This document shows, in pieces, positions 49,554-57,292 of a DNA stretch of 64,000 nt (within the stretch, counting starts at the first letter, position 1; each line of letters opens with the position of its first letter). The stretch is from Streptomyces sp. NBC_00344. GTDB taxonomy: Bacteria > Actinomycetota > Actinomycetes > Streptomycetales > Streptomycetaceae. A program made the position numbers and the translations under genes. The notes under the pieces were generated by a model. The model saw only the letters and a list, made by a program, of their open reading frames with translations. It was not told the origin of the DNA and did not search any database. The DNA lies in the NCBI RefSeq assembly GCF_036088315.1, contig NZ_CP107996.1, positions 5,415,501 to 5,479,500 of the forward strand. Reading direction: 5' to 3'.

Positions 49554-51020
49554 ATGCCGCTCAGCCGCAGGGAATTCAGCAGACAGTCCGCGCTCACCGG
49601 TGCGGGCGTGGCCCTGACGGGGGCCGTCGGAGCGCTTGCCACCGCCCCCGGGGCCCTCGCCGCGACCGAGCCGTCCGCCGACGGTCACGGCGCCGGTCAC
49701 GACGACGCCCACGGTCACGGCCACCGGGAGCCCGGCTACGGCGCCCTGGTGGCCGATCCCGCCGGTCTGCTCGCGCTGCCAGAGGGGTTCTCCTATCGCG
49801 TCATCACCCGCACGGGGGTGACCATGCTCGAGTCCGGCGAGACCACTCCCTCCAACCACGACGGAACCGCGGCCTTCGCGGGCCCGCGCGGCACCACACT
49901 GCTGGTCAACAACCATGAACTGGGCGGACCACGCTCCAGGATCCCCCATCCGGTGCCGCACATCGAGGGGCTGGTCTACGACCCCGCGGCGGGCGGTGGC
50001 TGCACGGTCGTCGAGGTGCACCGCAGTGGCGAGGTCGCCGAATGGGTCGGCATCGCGGGTACGGCCACCAACTGCGCGGGCGGCAGCACTCCGTGGGGCA
50101 CCTGGCTGACCTGCGAGGAGACCGAGGACAAGGCCGGCGCCAACGGTATGACCAAGGATCACGGCTATGTGTTCGAGGTCGATCCGCGGGACAGCAGAGC
50201 CAACCAGGCACCCCGGCCGATCAAGGCACTCGGCCGCTATGCGCACGAGGCCGTCGTGGTCGACCCGGGGAGCGGTCATCTCTATCTGACCGAGGACGCG
50301 GCAGGCCCCAACGGGCTGCTCTACCGCTGGACACCCCCGGAGCAGGGGTTCCGGCACGGCCGCGGACAGCTGGGGAGCCTTACGGACACGGCCGGTGTGC
50401 TGCAGGCCGCGAAGTGCTACGACCGGCACGGAAGATTCGTCGACGACCTGTCCCGCGCCACGCGTACCGGCACGGTCTACGGCGTCGACTGGGCGGATGT
50501 GCCGGACCGTGACGCGAAGTCGGTCTCGGTGCGCAAGCAGTTCGCCGACGGAGCGGTGACCCGCGCCAGGAAGCTGGAGGGCATGTGGTGGGCCGACGGC
50601 GGCACCTACATCGTGTCCTCGTTCGCCCGCGACGAGAGCCCTGTCCAGCACGACGGACAGGTGTGGTTCTACGACGCCAAGCGGCGCACACTGACGCTGA
50701 AGGTCCTTCTCGGGGTGAACCGCGACCCCGCGTCGGACGGCGCCTTCGACGGCCCCGACAACATCACCGTGTCCCCCTACGGCGGTCTGGTCATCGCTGA
50801 GGACGGCGAGGGGGTGCAGCACCTCTTCGGCGCCACCGACGGCGGCCGTACATATCCGATCGCCAGGAACGAACTCAACATCGGGACGGCGGAGGAACCC
50901 GAGTACAGCGAGTTCACCGGCGTGACGTTCTCGCCCGACGGACGGACGCTCTTCGCGAATATCCAGACACCGGGCATCATGCTGGCCATCACGGGACCCT
51001 GGAAGCGCCAGAACCGCTAG
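49554..51020 (+). CDS. PhoX-like phosphatase (DUF839), Tat-exported
   Basis: A 488-residue secreted protein of the PhoX/DUF839 family. The Tat signal has RREFSRQSALTGAG and a hydrophobic stretch, with cleavage near ALA-A, then a His/Gly-rich segment. The propeller shows NHDGTAAFAGPRGTTLLVNNHELGG, STPWGTWLTCEETED, GRYAHEAVVVDP, MWWADGGTYIVSSF and DGPDNITVSPYGGLVIAEDG. PhoX enzymes are Ca/Fe-dependent alkaline phosphatases made when phosphate is scarce. ATG 49554 follows AGGAG. An upstream PHO-box-like repeat fits. Confidence 0.85.
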   Translation: MPLSRREFSRQSALTGAGVALTGAVGALATAPGALAATEPSADGHGAGHDDAHGHGHREPGYGALVADPAGLLALPEGFSYRVITRTGVTMLESGETTPSNHDGTAAFAGPRGTTLLVNNHELGGPRSRIPHPVPHIEGLVYDPAAGGGCTVVEVHRSGEVAEWVGIAGTATNCAGGSTPWGTWLTCEETEDKAGANGMTKDHGYVFEVDPRDSRANQAPRPIKALGRYAHEAVVVDPGSGHLYLTEDAAGPNGLLYRWTPPEQGFRHGRGQLGSLTDTAGVLQAAKCYDRHGRFVDDLSRATRTGTVYGVDWADVPDRDAKSVSVRKQFADGAVTRARKLEGMWWADGGTYIVSSFARDESPVQHDGQVWFYDAKRRTLTLKVLLGVNRDPASDGAFDGPDNITVSPYGGLVIAEDGEGVQHLFGATDGGRTYPIARNELNIGTAEEPEYSEFTGVTFSPDGRTLFANIQTPGIMLAITGPWKRQNR

Positions 51021-51103
51021 AAGCGTGCGGTCCCACGGCCCGGAATCCGGTCACCGGATGCCGGGCCGAGGGACAGACATGGCGTGAGGGGGGCTCGCGG
51101 GCG

Positions 51104-51109
51104 CATACT
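51104..51109 (+). promoter_or_regulatory. -10-like element CATACT before the small Tudor-like gene
   Basis: CATACT is seven bases before ATG 51117 and there is no ribosome site. It is a weak match to TANNNT but in the same position as in other leaderless genes of this window. Confidence 0.3.
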
Positions 51110-51116
51110 GACAGCA

Positions 51117-51347
51117 ATGACTAAGTCAGCCGGATCCCGGCGCCACCTGCCCTCCAGTCCCTTCAACCGCCCGGCCCAAGCTGCCGCACCGATCGAGATT
51201 TTCGATGTGGGAGACCGGGTTTCGCATGATCAGTTCGGGCTCGGAAGAGTCATCGGAATCGAGGGCGACAATGACGCCGTGCTCATCGACTTCTCCGGGC
51301 GTCAGGGGAGGATCCTCAGCCCATACGCCAAGCTGACCAAGCTCTGA
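51117..51347 (+). CDS. Small protein with a UvrD/PcrA C-terminal Tudor-like fold
   Basis: A 76-residue protein. About 25 basic, Pro-rich residues are followed by DVGDRVSHDQFGLGRVIGIEGDNDAVLIDFSGRQGRILSPYAKLTKL. This is close to the last 50 residues of UvrD/PcrA helicases, a Tudor-like fold that contacts RNA polymerase, and to CarD-like modules. As a stand-alone protein it may bind RNA polymerase or nucleic acid, but this is inferred. It lies next to a decayed transporter. Confidence 0.75.
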   Translation: MTKSAGSRRHLPSSPFNRPAQAAAPIEIFDVGDRVSHDQFGLGRVIGIEGDNDAVLIDFSGRQGRILSPYAKLTKL

Positions 51348-51360
51348 GTCCCGCCAGGAC

Positions 51361-52174
51361 CGGTCGGCTACGGGCCGGGCGCCCGCCCTTGACCATGAGG
51401 GCGGCGACCGGGACCGCACACAGCGTGATCAGTGCGCCCGCGAGGAAGGCGCTGGTCTCGCCTTCCTTCAGTACGGCGTGAGGTGACCCGGTGCAATGCC
51501 GGGTCACCGTTCCGCAGACCATGAGCAGGACCGGACGACCCGGCGCGCCGCCCAGCGACTGACGGGTCCGGAGCGGCCCGGATGCGGCCCCGCCTCCGTG
51601 CCCGACGCCGGCGAGGGCCGTCGCGTTTCAGCGGCACGAGACCCAGGCAGGCCCCGAGGCCCAGCACCACCAGAGGTCCACCAGAGGGGCTATCAGCCCG
51701 CGCGGGTACCGGTGGGGTCACCGGTCAGTGGGCCCGCGGCCGATGAGATCAGCGGCGCGGTGCCGGTGAGAACTCCGGCCACATCGACGTGCCCGGCGTG
51801 CCGTGGCGGTGCCTGTGGGTAACCGGGCAGCACGGGTGCGACAGGGCGGCGCCGGTACACCGCATTGATCAGGAGGACCGAGCGCCAGAAGTCCGGGCGG
51901 CGGGCATCGCGCCCGCGAACTCTCCGACCGGCGCGCCGCCGCGCGTCATCGAGGCATGGACGCGGAGTGCGTCGTCGCGGCGGCGGTCTCAAGAACATGG
52001 GCGGTGATCAGGGCGAGTGTGCTCGGTGCGGTGAGCGCGGAGCCGGCGCCCCGCGAGGCCGAAGCCCTGCCCCTGGCGGCTGTCCGGGAGGCCTGCATTG
52101 ACGACCGTGGAGTCGATGGCGACCATGAAGCAGGCCGTGACGATGACGGCGAGAACCCGGTTCGCGAGGAGCAC
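51361..52174 (-). pseudogene. Decayed DHA2-type MFS drug transporter
   Basis: Pieces of a 14-helix MFS exporter occur in order on the minus strand but in different frames. ANRVLAVIVTACFMVAIDSTVVNAGLPD (about 52170-52080) is the first helix. DFWRSVLLINAV and HVDVAGVLTGTAPLISSAAGPL (about 51900-51720) match the region after helix 6. Later come GGPLVVLGLGACLGLVPLKRDG, and near the end AFLAGALITLCAVPVAALMVKGGRPAR. About 0.8 kb remain of a usual 1.4-1.5 kb, with frameshifts and deletions. The exact ends are unclear. The divergent TetR gene probably once controlled it. Confidence 0.65.
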
Positions 52175-52176
52175 TG

Positions 52177-52803
52177 ATGCCGAAGCCGATGCGGGCCGAC
52201 GCGCGCCGCAACTACGAACGCCTCGTTCGCGAGGCGGCGCCGGCCTTCGCCGCGCGGGGCGCCGACGCGTCGCTCGACGACATCGCCAGGCGCGCCGGGG
52301 TCGGCTCGGGCACGCTCTACCGGCACTTCCCGACCCGTCAGGATCTCCTCGAAGCGGTCTATGCCGACTCCATCGGGGAACTCGTCTGCCAGGCTGCCGA
52401 GTTCAGCGCCTCGGCGCGGCCGCCGGGCGAGGCGCTGAGCGACTGGCTGCAGAAACTCGCCGAGCAGGTGATCCATCTCCGCGGCCTGAAGACGCTGCTC
52501 GGGGCCGCGATGGCCGATGGCGGCCCGCCGGTGATCACCACCTGCAGCGGCCGGCTCAGGGGTGCGGCGGGTGACCTGCTCGCGGCGGCACAACAGGCCG
52601 GCGAGGTGCGCGCCGATCTGCAGGTCACGGAGCTGCTGCGGCTGACCCACGCCGTCACGACGGCAGCAGAGCCGGGCTCGGGCGACAGGTGCGGGATCGC
52701 CCGCTACCTCTCGCTGATGCTCGACGGGATCGGCTGCGCCGGGCCCGGTCGGGCCGGTGCCGGTCGCGGCGGGGCGGGCGACCGGGCAGCGGGCGCGGCG
52801 TGA
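52177..52803 (+). CDS. TetR family transcriptional regulator
   Basis: A 208-residue TetR regulator. The N-terminal helix-turn-helix reads ASLDDIARRAGVGSGTLYRHFPTRQDLLEAVY. The C-terminal ligand domain is helical and ends in a low-complexity Gly/Arg/Ala tail. It starts three bases from the divergent transporter relic, the usual layout of a repressor and its target pump. With the pump broken, the regulator may be an orphan or control other genes. Confidence 0.9.
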   Translation: MPKPMRADARRNYERLVREAAPAFAARGADASLDDIARRAGVGSGTLYRHFPTRQDLLEAVYADSIGELVCQAAEFSASARPPGEALSDWLQKLAEQVIHLRGLKTLLGAAMADGGPPVITTCSGRLRGAAGDLLAAAQQAGEVRADLQVTELLRLTHAVTTAAEPGSGDRCGIARYLSLMLDGIGCAGPGRAGAGRGGAGDRAAGAA

Positions 52804-52886
52804 GGGGCGCGGGCGCACCTGGAACGGGTTCCGGGGGGCGGGAAACAGGACAGGATTCCGGGAGCGGGCGACCGGAGGAACCGGCG

Positions 52887-53081
52887 ATGCTGCCCGAAAC
52901 CGGGCCGGAGAACGGGCGCAGGCCGGTGCTCTGCCAGATGTGCGGCAGGCCGCTGAAGGGACGGGCGTCACGGCGAACGGGGCTGGGGCCTGCCTGCGAC
53001 GCGAAGCTGCATCCCGCGGGCCCGGACATCAGGGCCCGCCGCCATGAGGTGGACCAGGAGACGCTTCCAGGGATCGAGTGA
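52887..53081 (+). CDS. Small zinc-ribbon-like protein (DUF6011-like)
   Basis: A 64-residue protein with the Cys motif CQMCGRPLKGRASRRTGLGPACDAKLHP, a short zinc-binding module known as DUF6011 in actinobacteria. A metal site from CxxC and a later Cys/His is likely. ATG 52887 follows GGAGGA at about seven bases; the longer reading upstream is Arg-rich shadow of the TetR gene. Function is unknown. Confidence 0.7.
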   Translation: MLPETGPENGRRPVLCQMCGRPLKGRASRRTGLGPACDAKLHPAGPDIRARRHEVDQETLPGIE

Positions 53082-53223
53082 GCGCGGACGGGCGGCGCCG
53101 ATTGTCGTCCTGGTGTTCTCGGGAAGGGCGGACCCGGCGCAGCTGCGAACCCGAACAGACCGGCAGGTGTCCTTGCCGGCCGGTCGCGCGCACAGTCGGC
53201 CGGATGGCGGCCGAGGGGTGTTC

Positions 53224-53379
53224 CTAAGCGGCCGGCTCGATCCCGCCCTGTATCGCCGCGGCCCACTCCACCAGCAGCACTTCGTAGTCCTCCGACGGCC
53301 ACTCGGCATCTGTCGTCTGGGCATCGACGAGCCGGCGGATGGCGTCGTTGGCCTCGGAGGCGGCAGGTGTGGTGGACAT
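53224..53379 (-). CDS. Small acidic protein of 51 residues
   Basis: From ATG 53379 the reading gives MSTTPAASEANDAIRRLVDA, then residues 21-40 including AEWPSEDYEVLLVEW, and ends GGIEPAA before TAG 53224-53226. It is acidic, probably helical, and has third-position GC typical of the genome. I recall similar small hypothetical proteins in Streptomyces, but no function. Confidence 0.55.
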   Translation of the reverse strand: MSTTPAASEANDAIRRLVDAQTTDAEWPSEDYEVLLVEWAAAIQGGIEPAA

Positions 53380-53566
53380 GTGAACAAGGCTACGGCCTGC
53401 CACTGACAGTTAACCCTCATCTGCGCGTGGTATCGGTCACGTGTTCTGGAGGCAACCGTGGCACCGGTCACCCGAATAGGGTATTGGTGCAGGTCAGGGG
53501 AGTAACGCGGCGACGGTGGCATCGAGTTCGTCCGCAGGCGGACTCTTTTCGGCCGTGCGACCCTGC

Positions 53567-54166
53567 TCACACGGGCGGGATCTCCAGCACCACCAGACCT
53601 TCACGCACGCCGTCCTTGACCGAGATCCTGCCCTCGCTGATCGCGATACAGGTGCCGGTGTCCAGCGTGAGGGTGGCATCGGGCCGGTCCGCGGGGCCGT
53701 CGCCGTAGAGCGGCCGGCCGTTGTCGGTGCGCACATGGAAGACGCCCTCGTCCAGACGCACCTCGACCACGTTCGCGCCGAGATCCTCCAGGCGGCGCGC
53801 GAGGGGGATGGCGAACCAGTGCGCCCGGAGCGCGTCGGTGGGACGGCGATCGGCCAGTGCCGGGGCGCCCCAGTCGGCCAGCGCGGTGAGGACCGGCAGC
53901 AGCTCCAGTCCGCGCGGGGTCAGTTCGTACACGGACACCGCACCGGGCGGCGGCAGTTTACGCCGGGTCGTCAGTCCGTCGCGTTCCATGTCCTTCAGCC
54001 GGGAGGCGAGGACATCGGTGCTCACACCGGGCAGGTCCGCGTGCAGGTCCGTGTAGCGGCGGGGGCCGGCCAGCAGCTCCCGGACGATCAGCAGGGTCCA
54101 CCGGTCCCCGACGGTGTCGAGGGCACGGGCTGCGGCGCAGTACTGGTCGTAACGTCGGCGTGGCAT
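53567..54166 (-). CDS. HxlR family transcriptional regulator with SCP2-like C-terminus
   Basis: A 199-residue regulator. Residues 1-100 are an HxlR winged helix (ALDTVGDRWTLLIVRELLAGPRRYTDLHADLPGVSTDVLASRLKDME) with an early Cys10. The remaining 100 residues (IPLARRLEDLG...DATLTLDTGTCIAISEGRISVKDGVREG) resemble a small sterol-carrier/SCP2-type ligand domain, common in this subgroup. ATG 54166 is preferred; ATG 54184 adds six residues. It is divergent from the aminotransferase gene, with palindromes between them. Confidence 0.88.
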   Translation of the reverse strand: MPRRRYDQYCAAARALDTVGDRWTLLIVRELLAGPRRYTDLHADLPGVSTDVLASRLKDMERDGLTTRRKLPPPGAVSVYELTPRGLELLPVLTALADWGAPALADRRPTDALRAHWFAIPLARRLEDLGANVVEVRLDEGVFHVRTDNGRPLYGDGPADRPDATLTLDTGTCIAISEGRISVKDGVREGLVVLEIPPV

Positions 54167-54188
54167 GCGACGCAGTCTAGACAAGAAG

Positions 54189-54224
54189 TTGGACTTTCCA
54201 AGCTGCTACTTGGTAAAACCAAGT
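54189..54224. promoter_or_regulatory. Two inverted repeats in the HxlR/aminotransferase gap
   Basis: ACTTGG-TAAAA-CCAAGT (54208-54224) is a perfect 6-5-6 inverted repeat, like the one at 41856-41872. Beside it TTGGA-CTT-TCCAA (54189-54201) is a second, shorter one. Both are likely regulator sites, and HxlR is the obvious candidate. Confidence 0.55.
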
Positions 54225-54254
54225 GAAGCAAGTGAGACCTGGGAGGGCCACGGC

Positions 54255-55466
54255 ATGGAGTTCCGCCAGTCCAACAAGTTGAGCGAGGTCTGTTACGAGA
54301 TCCGGGGCCCGGTGATCGAACACGCCGACGCGCTGGAGGAAGCGGGCCACAGCGTGCTCCGTCTCAACACCGGAAACCCTGCCCTCTTCGGCTTCGAGGC
54401 TCCGGAGGAGATCGTCCAGGACATGATCCGGATGCTGCCCCGGGCGCATGGCTACACCGATTCCAGAGGTGTCCTCTCGGCCCGCCGCGCCGTCGTGCAG
54501 CGCTACCAGGACCTGGGTCTCGCCGATGTCACCGTCGACGACGTCTTTCTCGGGAACGGTGTGTCCGAGCTGATCTCCATGGCGATGCAGGCACTGATCG
54601 AGGACGGCGACGAAGTCCTCATTCCCGCACCGGACTTCCCGCTGTGGACTGCGGTGACCACGCTGGCGGGCGGCAAGGCCGTGCACTACATCTGTGATGA
54701 ATCCGCCGACTGGAACCCCGACCTCGACGACATGGCGTCGAGGATCACCGATCGCACCAAGGCCCTGGTGATCATCAATCCCAACAACCCCACCGGCGCC
54801 GTCTATCCGCGCGAGGTCGTCGAGGGCATGCTCGGCCTCGCCCGACGGCACGGCCTGATGGTCCTCGCCGACGAGATCTATGACCAGATCCTGTATGACG
54901 ACGCGGTCCATCACAGCGCGGCGGCCCTCGCCCCTGACCTGTTGGTACTGACCTTCTGCGGTCTCTCGAAGACCTACCGGGTGGCCGGCTTCCGCTCCGG
55001 CTGGCTGGTCGTCACGGGCCCGAAACAGCACGCGAGGAACTACCTCGAAGGCCTCACCATGCTGGCCTCCATGCGGCTGTGCGCCAATGCGCCGGCGCAG
55101 TACGCCATCCAGGCCGCGCTGGGCGGACGCCAGTCCATCAGGGAGCTGACCGCGCCGGGCGGCCGTCTGCACGAACAGCGTGACAGGGCATGGGAGAAGC
55201 TCAACGAGATCCCGGGTGTCTCCTGCGTGAAGCCCAAGGGGGCGCTGTACGCCTTCCCGCGGCTGGACCCCAAGATTCACAGGATCCACGACGACGAGAA
55301 GTTCGTCCTCGATCTGCTGCTGCGCGAGAAGATCCAGGTCGTCCAGGGCACCGGCTTCAACTGGCCGCGCCCCGACCACTTCCGGATCCTGACCCTTCCG
55401 CACGCCGACGACCTCGATGCCGCGATCAGCCGTATCGGCCGCTTCCTGAACGGCTATCGCCAGTGA
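54255..55466 (+). CDS. PLP-dependent aminotransferase (AlaA/AlaT-like)
   Basis: A 403-residue fold-type I aminotransferase. It has RLNTGNPALFGFEAPEEI, GYTDSRGVLSARRAV, FLGNGVSELISMAMQAL, IPAPDFPLWTAV, IINPNNPTGAVYP, DEIYDQILYD, the PLP Lys in FCGLSKTYRVAGFRSGW and a C-terminal substrate Arg region (HFRILTLPH). The pattern is that of the AlaA/AlaT alanine-type enzymes. ATG 54255 follows GGGAGGG. Its upstream palindromes suggest control by the divergent HxlR gene. Confidence 0.92.
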   Translation: MEFRQSNKLSEVCYEIRGPVIEHADALEEAGHSVLRLNTGNPALFGFEAPEEIVQDMIRMLPRAHGYTDSRGVLSARRAVVQRYQDLGLADVTVDDVFLGNGVSELISMAMQALIEDGDEVLIPAPDFPLWTAVTTLAGGKAVHYICDESADWNPDLDDMASRITDRTKALVIINPNNPTGAVYPREVVEGMLGLARRHGLMVLADEIYDQILYDDAVHHSAAALAPDLLVLTFCGLSKTYRVAGFRSGWLVVTGPKQHARNYLEGLTMLASMRLCANAPAQYAIQAALGGRQSIRELTAPGGRLHEQRDRAWEKLNEIPGVSCVKPKGALYAFPRLDPKIHRIHDDEKFVLDLLLREKIQVVQGTGFNWPRPDHFRILTLPHADDLDAAISRIGRFLNGYRQ

Positions 55467-55565
55467 CTTCGCACACCGGCTCGCTCCGGCGCTCGGTCTG
55501 CGCCCCGGGCAGCGGCTCGGCGTACGGGGCGTCACATCGGCGCTCGGCCGGCCGCTGCCTCTTTT

Positions 55566-55652
55566 TTCGGGCTGAAGGACATCGTCCAGGCCCGTCGCAT
55601 GATGGAGCGCAACGCGGCCCTGGAGAAGATCGTGGTGCTCCCGACGGGCTGA
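55566..55652 (+). pseudogene. C-terminal fragment of a medium-chain alcohol dehydrogenase
   Basis: The 28 codons before TGA 55650-55652 read FGLKDIVQARRMMERNAALE then KIVVLPTG. This is the standard ending of zinc-type alcohol dehydrogenases (usually F.L.DI..A...ME....GKIV..P). There is no start and nothing matching upstream, so it is a relic. The rest of 55467-55740 shows no gene. Confidence 0.45.
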
Positions 55653-55740
55653 TCGGGCTCCCGCGGGGAACGGCGCCCTCTCAGCGGACCCGGCCCCGGG
55701 GAGCGCCCGTTCACTTCCCCGACAAGCCCTGGCCCATGAC

Positions 55741-56952
55741 CTAGAGCGCCTGAGCCCCGGGCTTCACCATGCCGCGGACCGTACGGGACTTCACGAAGTC
55801 ACCCACCGCCGTCATCTCCCATTCGCCGGAGAACTGCCTGATCAGCTTGGCCATCAGTACCCCCGTCTGGGGCTCCGCGTCGGTCAGGTCGAAGCGGACC
55901 AGCTCCTCGCCGCTCGCAGCGTCGATCAGCCGGCAGTAGGCCTTCGCCACCTCGGTGAACTTCTGGCCGGTGAAGGAGTTGACCGTGAAGACCAGAGCCG
56001 TCGTCTCGGCGGGGATCCGGCCGAGATCGACGACGATCACCTCGTCGTCGCCCGCACCCTCGCCCGTGAGGTTGTCGCCGGAGTGCTTGACCGCACCGCC
56101 GAGAATCGAGAGCTTGCCGAAGTAGCAGCTGTCGATGTGGTTGCGCTGCGGGCCGTAGGCGATGACCGACGCGTCGAGATCGATGTCCTTGCCGCGGAAT
56201 GCCGGCTCCCAGCCGAGGCCCATCTTCACCTGGGAGAGGAGCGGCTTGCCGGCCTTGACCAGCGAGACCGTCTCGTTCTTCCGCAGGCTGACCCGGCCCT
56301 TGTCGAGGTTGATGCGGCCCGCGGCGGCCGGCGCGGGCGCAGCCGGGGGAGCGGCAGCGGCGGGCGCCGCGACCCTCGGGTCCGCGGCGGGCGCCGGGGG
56401 TGCCTGCGGCATGGGCGGGGCGGAGGCGGGGACCGGCGCCGGGGCGGCGGGCTCCTCCACCGAGACGCCGAAGTCGGTCGCGATACCGGCGAGCCCGTTC
56501 GCATATCCCTGACCCACCGCCCGGACCTTCCAGGCGCCGTTGCGCAGGTAGATCTCCACGATGACCAGCGCCGTCTCCGTGCCCAGCCGTGGTGGGGTGA
56601 AGGTGGCGAGTTCGCTGCCGTCCTGTGCGTTGCGGACGGTGGCCGTGGGTTCGATGCCCTCGAAGGTCTGGCCGGCCGCGTCGGGGCTCGCGGTGACGAC
56701 GATCTTCTCGATGCCGGGCGGCAGGGCCGCGGTGTCCACCACGATCGCGTCCGGCGCTGAGCCCCCGCCGGACCGGTGACTGACACCCGGGCCCGACGGC
56801 TGGTTGTAGAAGATGAAGTCGTCGTCGGAGCGCACCTTGCCGTCGGCGGTGAGCAGCAGGCCCGACACGTCGAGCCGCACCGGAGCGGCGACGTCCACCA
56901 CGACATGGGCGGTCGGGAGCGGGATGTTCGAGCCAGGGGTCATTGCGGTCAT
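55741..56952 (-). CDS. Double-domain TerD family protein
   Basis: A 403-residue protein with two TerD-like beta domains. The first (about residues 20-165) has DDDFIFYNQPSGPGVSHR and VEIYLRNGAWKVRAVGQGYANGLAGIATDFGV. A Pro/Ala linker (about 170-215) follows. The second has DLDASVIAYG and FGKLSILGGAVKHSGDNLTGEGAGDDEVIVVDLGRIP, a calcium-site-like pattern. TerD proteins bind Ca2+ and act in stress responses and tellurite resistance. No other ter genes are adjacent. ATG 56943 is a possible later start. Confidence 0.88.
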   Translation of the reverse strand: MTAMTPGSNIPLPTAHVVVDVAAPVRLDVSGLLLTADGKVRSDDDFIFYNQPSGPGVSHRSGGGSAPDAIVVDTAALPPGIEKIVVTASPDAAGQTFEGIEPTATVRNAQDGSELATFTPPRLGTETALVIVEIYLRNGAWKVRAVGQGYANGLAGIATDFGVSVEEPAAPAPVPASAPPMPQAPPAPAADPRVAAPAAAAPPAAPAPAAAGRINLDKGRVSLRKNETVSLVKAGKPLLSQVKMGLGWEPAFRGKDIDLDASVIAYGPQRNHIDSCYFGKLSILGGAVKHSGDNLTGEGAGDDEVIVVDLGRIPAETTALVFTVNSFTGQKFTEVAKAYCRLIDAASGEELVRFDLTDAEPQTGVLMAKLIRQFSGEWEMTAVGDFVKSRTVRGMVKPGAQAL

Positions 56953-57053
56953 GTCCGGAGGAACGAGCGGAGGCCCTTTACGGTTCCTTGAATCTTTTCC
57001 GGACTTTCCCGGCGGCCCGCCGGACGGCGCCCGTTCGTCGGCGTCGGAGGGCG

Positions 57054-57275
57054 TCAGCGGCGGTTACGGGGGTGGTCGCGCGCGGTACGCTCATTGCCGT
57101 GCTTGTACGCGCCCGTCCAGCGCGCCATCACCAGCTGAGCATCTCCCGACTCCGCTTCGGCCAGGAACTCAACGGCCCGCGCTCCGCGCAGCCTGCCCGC
57201 AGCGCGGCCCTGGTGGACGATGACCACGCTGCCGTCGGCACGCCGGGTGAAGCTGAATCCATGAGGTCGGGGCAT
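57054..57275 (-). CDS. Small conserved protein of unknown function
   Basis: A 73-residue basic protein: a short beta-rich start (HGFSFTRRADGSVVIVHQGRAAGRLRG), then FLAEAESGDAQLVMARWTGAYKHGNERTA. It resembles small Streptomyces proteins I know only as hypothetical. No domain is recognised. Confidence 0.6.
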   Translation of the reverse strand: MPRPHGFSFTRRADGSVVIVHQGRAAGRLRGARAVEFLAEAESGDAQLVMARWTGAYKHGNERTARDHPRNRR

Positions 57276-57292
57276 GGCCGGACAGTAACGGC

